Origin: Mycolicibacterium senegalense
GTDB taxonomy: Bacteria > Actinomycetota > Actinomycetes > Mycobacteriales > Mycobacteriaceae
DNA length: 64,000 nucleotides
Reading direction: 5' to 3'
Assembly (NCBI RefSeq): GCF_019645875.1
Contig: NZ_CP081000.1
Location: 2,728,001 to 2,792,000, forward strand
In this document: piece after piece, positions 59,597 through 64,000 of the stretch
How positions within the stretch are numbered: position 1 is the stretch's first letter
Layout of the letters: every line of letters begins with the position of its first letter
Notes under the pieces: model-generated
Seen by the model: only the letters and a program-made list of their open reading frames with translations
What the model was told of the DNA's origin: nothing
The model's database searches: none
Position numbers and translations under genes: made by a program

Positions 59597-60148
59597 GTGG
59601 CCATTTCTGCAACAGTGTTCAAAGTCGAACTTGGCGTCTCCGATGTCGATCACGGTTACTACGCCGATCACGCCCTGACCGTGGCCCGGCACCCCAGTGA
59701 GACCGATGAGCGGATGGTGGTGCGGTTGTTGGCGTTTGGGCTGCGCGCACACCGACTCAGCGACGTCGACGGTGCGTTGGAGTTCGGGGCGGGCCTGTCC
59801 ACTCCTGGCGTACCGGACTTGCGGCTCGCCGACTACACCGGCCGGATCCTGGAGTGGATCAACGTCGGCCAGCCCGACGAACGCGTGTTGGGCAAGGCGG
59901 CCAGCCAGGCCGACCAGGTGCTGCTGTTCCCGTTTGCCGCCGGCGTTGCCACCTGGTGGCGCACCGTCGGGCCCAAAGTGGCGGGACTGCCGAATCTTTC
60001 GGTGGTGCAGATACCACACGCACCGGTGCAGCAACTGGCCCAAACTGTCGATCGACGGGTCTCGGCGCAGGTGATGGTGATCGAAGGTCAAGTGACGATG
60101 ACCGTAGGCGGCGTCGATGTCACCTTCACGCCCGAGCCGTTGCAGTGA
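59597..60148 (+). CDS. YaeQ family protein
   Basis: A 183-aa YaeQ protein (SATVFKVELGVSDVDHGYYA, HPSETDERMVVRLLAFGLRA, the conserved PDLRLADYTGRILEWINVGQP, and the C-terminal LTVGG-type strand). The fold is related to restriction endonuclease-like nucleases, but the cellular function is unknown. GTG 59597 gives the typical N-terminus. It is divergent from the LysR gene and transcribed alone. Confidence 0.88.
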   Translation: MAISATVFKVELGVSDVDHGYYADHALTVARHPSETDERMVVRLLAFGLRAHRLSDVDGALEFGAGLSTPGVPDLRLADYTGRILEWINVGQPDERVLGKAASQADQVLLFPFAAGVATWWRTVGPKVAGLPNLSVVQIPHAPVQQLAQTVDRRVSAQVMVIEGQVTMTVGGVDVTFTPEPLQ

Positions 60149-60198
60149 ACGTCTCAGCCCTGACTCTGGTCGATGGTGCCACATCCCGCAAGACGGCC

Positions 60199-60567
60199 TC
60201 AGTGCACTACTCGGCCGACCGCGACGAAACCCGCGAGCACAAGCAGAATCATGTTGATCGGCAGTGGTTGTCGCTCGTCGCGGGTCAGGTGCACTCGTAA
60301 CGCGCCGACTTGGACGACAACCAAGCCGACTGCGGCGATCGGGGTCAGCATTCTGGCAATACCTGTGAGTTCGGGCAGGATCATCCCCAGCGCACCGAGG
60401 ATCTCAACGGCCCCCACACTTTTGACGGCCGCATCGGAATGGTCCTTCATCCAGTCGAGTCGGCCAGTTGCGACAAGTTGTTCCCGGGGGCGAATGACCT
60501 TGAGCCCACCGGCGACGATATAGACGAGCGCTAGCAGCGTCTGCGTTGTCCATAACGCAATGTTCAC
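60199..60567 (-). CDS. DoxX-family membrane protein
   Basis: A 122-aa four-TM DoxX/DoxD-like protein (WTTQTLLALVYIVAGGLKVI, VGAVEILGALGMILPELTGI, LTPIAAVGLVVVQVGALRV, INMILLVLAGFVAVGRVVH). DoxX proteins associate with membrane redox stress complexes. GTG 60567 has GGAAGG 5 nt upstream. It is divergent from the HxlR regulator, with a perfect 17-bp palindrome between them, so redox-responsive repression by HxlR is likely. Confidence 0.85.
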   Translation of the reverse strand: MNIALWTTQTLLALVYIVAGGLKVIRPREQLVATGRLDWMKDHSDAAVKSVGAVEILGALGMILPELTGIARMLTPIAAVGLVVVQVGALRVHLTRDERQPLPINMILLVLAGFVAVGRVVH

Positions 60568-60596
60568 GGCACCTTCCAATCCTTAGTATCGCTAGT

Positions 60597-60613
60597 GGCC
60601 ACATCATGTGGCC
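60597..60613. promoter_or_regulatory. HxlR operator candidate
   Basis: GGCCACAT-C-ATGTGGCC, a perfect 8-1-8 palindrome midway between the divergent DoxX and HxlR genes. Confidence 0.65.
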
Positions 60614-60671
60614 GCTGCGGAGGGCCCACAAAAGGCACATCCGTGTATGTATCCAGGAAGGCGCCGACCAT

Positions 60672-61031
60672 ATGACGGACATCACACCAGGGGTGGTGCA
60701 AATACCCGAAGGGGGCGCAGTCCGCGAGGTGCTCGACCGCATAGGCGACAAGTGGAGTCTGATGATCATCGGTACTTTGCGTCATGGCCCGATGCGGTTC
60801 GGCGAGATCCAAACGACCGTGGCCGGCATCTCCCAACGCATGCTCACGCTGACGCTCAACCGCCTGGTCAACGACAGCCTGGTCACCCGCACGGTCTTCC
60901 CCGAGATACCCCCTCGGGTCGAATACGACCTAACTGAACTGGGACGGACCCTTTTGCCGCTGGTCATGTCCTTGGCGGAATGGGCCATGGCGCACCACGA
61001 AGAAATCATCGCGCGTCGCACATCAAAATGA
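60672..61031 (+). CDS. HxlR-family transcriptional regulator
   Basis: A 119-aa winged-helix regulator: VREVLDRIGDKWSLMIIGTL, RFGEIQTTVAGISQRMLTLT, DSLVTRTVFPEIPPRVEYDL and a C-terminal dimerisation helix. HxlR/YodB-type proteins often respond to electrophiles or quinones, but the usual N-terminal redox Cys is absent here. ATG 60672 is preceded by AGGAAGG. It probably represses itself and the divergent doxX through 60597-60613. Confidence 0.9.
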   Translation: MTDITPGVVQIPEGGAVREVLDRIGDKWSLMIIGTLRHGPMRFGEIQTTVAGISQRMLTLTLNRLVNDSLVTRTVFPEIPPRVEYDLTELGRTLLPLVMSLAEWAMAHHEEIIARRTSK

Positions 61032-61154
61032 CGCGAGCGGCTTCTCCCCTAGTCTGTTCTCCGCCGAGTCGGCGGCGGTTTTCAGGGGGCTGGACGCGCG
61101 CGGAAACGGCGAAACGCCTCCTCCTATCTGACGGCAGCTGGGCGGGGCGGGCGT

Positions 61155-62139
61155 CTAGCAAGTACCGCGACGATGGGTGATCGCAAATTGCCGGATGTAA
61201 CCATTGACCGCACTGGGATTCTCGGCGAATAGTGCGTGAGAATCGTTCGGTAACAGGCGGCACCGCCATGTAGGGACGACCGACGCGAGTCGCCGAAGCG
61301 CTTTCTCTGAGCTGTGAACAGAGTTGCCCGCCAACAGAACTTGAACCGGCAAATCCGCGGATCGCAACAGACGGTTGTTTGTGAACCGTAGTGGCGGTGT
61401 GTTCAGCGGTGGGCCGAAGGAAACGAACCCAGCTACAAAAAGACTGGTGAGCGCATCGAGAGGACTGCCTGTTGCCGGACAACCCAATACCCACGCCGCA
61501 GCGCTTTTCGCTCGGTCCGAACGCGGACGCGTCAGCAGGAGCGCAAGGGTTCGCCAGAACCGCGCGAATAGACGGCTCACTGTATGGGCCGGGTCGACCA
61601 GAGTCAGCGTCGCGAACCGATGGGGTGTTCTCGCCACCGCATGAGTAGCTAGCCACCCTCCATACGAGTGCGCGACCAGATGCACGTCGCCGATGTCCAA
61701 CTTTTCTAGCACTGCTGCGATGCAGCGTGCAGCATCTGAGGGAGTGGACATGTTCTTCGTCTGAGTACTCCCCCGGCTGGCCCAGCATGTCCAACGCGTA
61801 GACGGTGAAATCTCGGCTCAGTCCGGCGACTTGTTCCCACCACATGGCCGACGTCAGAAAAAACCCATGGACCAAAACGACAGTCTCACGGCCTCGCTGG
61901 CCATGTTGATACACCCGAACGGTCCCGAACTCGGTCTCAATGTCGTGCACGACATCTGGCGGCGGGCTCAACGCCCTTACCTCGGCGTACAGGGTGAGGT
62001 AGCGGTGCCGCGCGCCCTCGCTCTTGAACCCGCCATGAGCCAACCCCAAGAGATCCCCCAGTCGTTGGGCCGCCGTAAGGACCAGCCCAGGGTAAGCAGA
62101 GCCAACCGAAGCGGGCCGGACGCGCGAATCGTGCCTCAT
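61155..62139 (-). pseudogene. alpha/beta hydrolase broken by a homopolymer frameshift
   Basis: Two frames encode one alpha/beta hydrolase of about 327 aa. The 5' part (from ATG 62139) holds VVLVHGFFLTSAMWWEQVAG and FTVYALDMLGQPG; the 3' part, resuming at STQTKNMSTPSDAARC, holds the nucleophile motif HLVAHSYGGWLATH and the C-terminal NDSHALFAENPSAVNGYI. The break is at the run of five G (minus strand, about 61771-61775): removing one G restores QPGSTQTKN in frame. No other damage is visible, so a recent indel or sequencing error is likely. It would be a soluble esterase- or lactonase-type hydrolase of unknown substrate. Confidence 0.78.
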
Positions 62140-62202
62140 TAGAGCAGAGGGCGCCGCAGCCGACAGCGAGGTTCGCTGCTAGCGGGCATCTCCACAAGCA
62201 AC

Positions 62203-62754
62203 TTGGCGCAATTTCGCAAATCGCTGGCGCCTATCCTGTTGACTTCGCACATGAGGCAGGCAACTGCGATAGCCGGCGCTGTGTCCTATTTCGTAGCTGT
62301 GCCAGGTGTCATCGCGGGCCTGGCCCCGTGGGCGATAACCGGATGGCATATCGATGGTTCGTCGAATCCGTTGCGAGTGGTTGCCGCCCCGTTGATCACG
62401 ATCGGATTGGTCCCGCTGGTGGCCGCATTCGGCGAGTTCGTCAAGGTCGGCGGCACACCGTCGCCGACCGCTGCCCCGGACCATTTAGTGGTGACAGGCT
62501 TCAACCGATACGTTCGGAATCCGATGTATATCGGAGTTCTTTTGATCATTCTTGGGCAAGCTTTGTTGTTCAGAAGTGTCGGCCTGGTGATCTACGGTGC
62601 GCTGTTCTGGGCTTCCGTAGCCGCGTTCGTCCACTGGTACGAAGAACCCACCCTCACTCGACGGTTCGGACTCGCCTACGACGCGTATCGCCGAGCAGTT
62701 CCGGCCTGGCATCCCCGACTGCACTCTCCGTTTTCAGCGGATGAATCAACTTAG
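62203..62754 (+). CDS. isoprenylcysteine carboxyl methyltransferase-like membrane protein
   Basis: A 183-aa multi-TM protein (four hydrophobic segments, FVAVPGVIAGLAPWAI, LITIGLVPLVAAFGEFV, IGVLLIILGQALLF and LFWASVAAFVHWYEEPTLTR). The family motif TGFNRYVRNPMYIG plus YEEPTLTRRFGLAYDAYRR matches the ICMT/PEMT-like methyltransferase fold (also called NnrU-like in bacteria). S-adenosylmethionine-dependent methylation of a lipid or isoprenoid is inferred. The start is uncertain: TTG 62203 or ATG 62251 (MRQATAIAGAV), neither with a strong ribosome site. Confidence 0.8.
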   Translation: MAQFRKSLAPILLTSHMRQATAIAGAVSYFVAVPGVIAGLAPWAITGWHIDGSSNPLRVVAAPLITIGLVPLVAAFGEFVKVGGTPSPTAAPDHLVVTGFNRYVRNPMYIGVLLIILGQALLFRSVGLVIYGALFWASVAAFVHWYEEPTLTRRFGLAYDAYRRAVPAWHPRLHSPFSADEST

Positions 62755-62833
62755 GCCTGAGTGCCCGCCCAGACCATGGCGCCCGCATCGGGGCCTCAGG
62801 ATGGAAGCCTCGTGGTAGCTGCGCTGATTGCGA

Positions 62834-64000
62834 TCAATCGGTAGCGGCGATGACCGCATTGGCGGTGTCTTCACCGCTTTCCACCACACCCTCCATCCAA
62901 GTCGGCCAACTGCTGCGTTCGGCTCCCGCAAAATGCACTCGATTTGAGGTGTGCGGTAATGAACGACGAAATCCCGCGAACTGTCCCGGTTGTAGATAGA
63001 CATAGGTTCCGCGAGTGAACGGATCCTGCGACCAGGCCATGATTTCGACACGCTGCACCGCGTCGGGAGAGACACCGAATGCTTGACATAGGTCTTCGGT
63101 GAGTGCAGTCGGACTGGCGGCGCCGAGCGATGTGTTCGCAAAACCGTAGAGAACGCGATCGGTGCGCCAGCCGGCGCGCACGGTCGTGCCACCGATGAAC
63201 CCTTTGGCTTGCCGCATCCGGCGAGCGTCGACAACCGCGGCGACCTTGGTGCCCTGCCCATAACGGACATTGGCGTTAGCGTTGCGGACCGACTCGGGAA
63301 GGTCGGGCGAAAAGCGGATATCCGGTAGGACCGGCGTGGGCACGGCAAGAATGGCTTGATCGCCGTGAACAGTGTCTCCATCTTCGGTGTGTACGGTCAC
63401 GCCGCGAGCATCCTGGTCGACGGCTGTCACGGTGGCATTCAGGCGGATCCGAGGACCGATCTGGTCAGCCAGGTGCGCACACAGTGCCCCGGTTCCTTCG
63501 ACGATGTGACCATGCAATCCCATTCCGGTGAGTGCGAATCGCGCGATGCTGCCCTCTCGGGTGAGAAAGTCGGCGAACTGAAGTAGCGAGATATCCCCTG
63601 CCTCCACACCACCGGCTCCGTCGGCGACGAAGCATTCGGCAAGATGGCGTACCGAACCCGAAATTCCAAGTCGATCAAGCCAGTTCGCGACAGAGAGAGC
63701 ATCCAACTGTTCGCGGCGGTCTGGCGATCCGGCCGCGCCATTGATAGACCAGATGCTGTGTGAGCCCACGAGCAGGCGTCCCAGTGCCAACACTTCGCGC
63801 GGTTTCACCCGGGGTATCAGTCGGCCCGCGTTCTCACCCGGCTGACGCCAGTTCACTGGGCCAGGAAGGTATCGGTCGCGCTGAATGTGTAGCCCCGCAT
63901 CGGAAACAAGCCGTCTCATCCGCTTGTGATGACGCGAGATGTGTTGTCCACCAAGTTCGATCACATCCCCGCCATCCACCGGACGCGAACGACTCCGACC
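62834..64000 (-). CDS. flavin amine oxidase / FAD oxidoreductase, 5' end beyond window
   Basis: At least 389 codons of a monoamine oxidase-type flavoprotein; the reading frame remains open to position 64000, so the N-terminal FAD Rossmann motif lies beyond the window. Visible are VDGGDVIELGGQHIS (substrate/FAD loop near the start), GDQAILAVPTPVLPDIRF, FGVSPDAVQRVEIMAWSQDP, and the C-terminal FAD motif VHFAGAERSSWPTWMEGVVE. It should oxidise an amine or a related substrate with O2. An internal GTG at 63979 is not a credible start because the motif continues upstream. Confidence 0.85.
   Translation of the reverse strand, partial: GRSRSRPVDGGDVIELGGQHISRHHKRMRRLVSDAGLHIQRDRYLPGPVNWRQPGENAGRLIPRVKPREVLALGRLLVGSHSIWSINGAAGSPDRREQLDALSVANWLDRLGISGSVRHLAECFVADGAGGVEAGDISLLQFADFLTREGSIARFALTGMGLHGHIVEGTGALCAHLADQIGPRIRLNATVTAVDQDARGVTVHTEDGDTVHGDQAILAVPTPVLPDIRFSPDLPESVRNANANVRYGQGTKVAAVVDARRMRQAKGFIGGTTVRAGWRTDRVLYGFANTSLGAASPTALTEDLCQAFGVSPDAVQRVEIMAWSQDPFTRGTYVYLQPGQFAGFRRSLPHTSNRVHFAGAERSSWPTWMEGVVESGEDTANAVIAATD

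Overview
This 64 kb window is a high-GC actinobacterial chromosome segment, almost certainly from Mycobacteriaceae and most likely a Mycolicibacterium-type environmental species. The evidence is the set of recognisable mycobacterial proteins: MmcO multicopper oxidase, SigC, KshA/HsaA/HsaC/CYP125 steroid oxygenases, Hrp1-like CBS protein, an Rv1733c-like membrane protein, DesA-type desaturase, CtaD/NrdF and a free-standing copy of the MviN extracytoplasmic domain. Frequent GTG/TTG starts and GGAGG-type ribosome binding sites fit. I saw no rRNA, tRNA, CRISPR array, insertion sequence or prophage.

Layout. 1-5.4 kb: an epoxide hydrolase / decarboxylating dehydrogenase / MFS transporter operon and small secreted proteins. 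5.4-11.6 kb: TrpB2, an L,D-transpeptidase, MmcO, a BlaI-type repressor with an M56 membrane protease, and an NlpC/P60 hydrolase; three intergenic regions here carry the same TAC/GTA operator-like sequences, suggesting one BlaI-type regulon for envelope remodelling and copper defence. 11.7-20.5 kb: oxidoreductases with TetR regulators, a PhyH dioxygenase, a zinc alcohol dehydrogenase, two divergent DUF1254 proteins and a nonapeptide-repeat lipoprotein.

21.5-52.7 kb is the most striking part: about twenty sequences resembling the DosR (dormancy/hypoxia regulator) box GGGAC-N4-GTCCC or its GGGCC-N4-GGCCC variant lie in the intergenic regions. They precede two universal stress proteins, VKOR, feoA-feoB-NifU-like, an AurF diiron oxygenase, a WhiB protein, kshA-hsaA-hsaC, cyp125, ctaD-nrdF, an Rv1733c-like protein, a DesA desaturase, an Hrp1-like CBS protein, a GAF-ANTAR protein and two single-TM microproteins (24 and 40 aa). 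Many of the products use O2 (steroid oxygenases, desaturase, RNR beta, oxidase subunit I, and unboxed AlkB and FMO), so the island looks like a hypoxia-induced set of paralogous O2-dependent enzymes plus iron and redox functions. dosR/dosS themselves are not in the window.

52.7-64 kb: a second nonapeptide-repeat lipoprotein translationally coupled to the MviN-like domain, a WYL regulator, an orphan ParA-type ATPase, a LysR / carboxymuconolactone decarboxylase / beta-propeller cluster, YaeQ, a DoxX-HxlR divergent pair, an alpha/beta hydrolase broken at a G homopolymer, a methyltransferase-like membrane protein and an amine oxidase running off the right edge. Three genes have single-base frame breaks (near 47524, 49767 and 61773) and a fourth (18.2 kb) has its Tat signal out of frame; these are either real decay or assembly indels.
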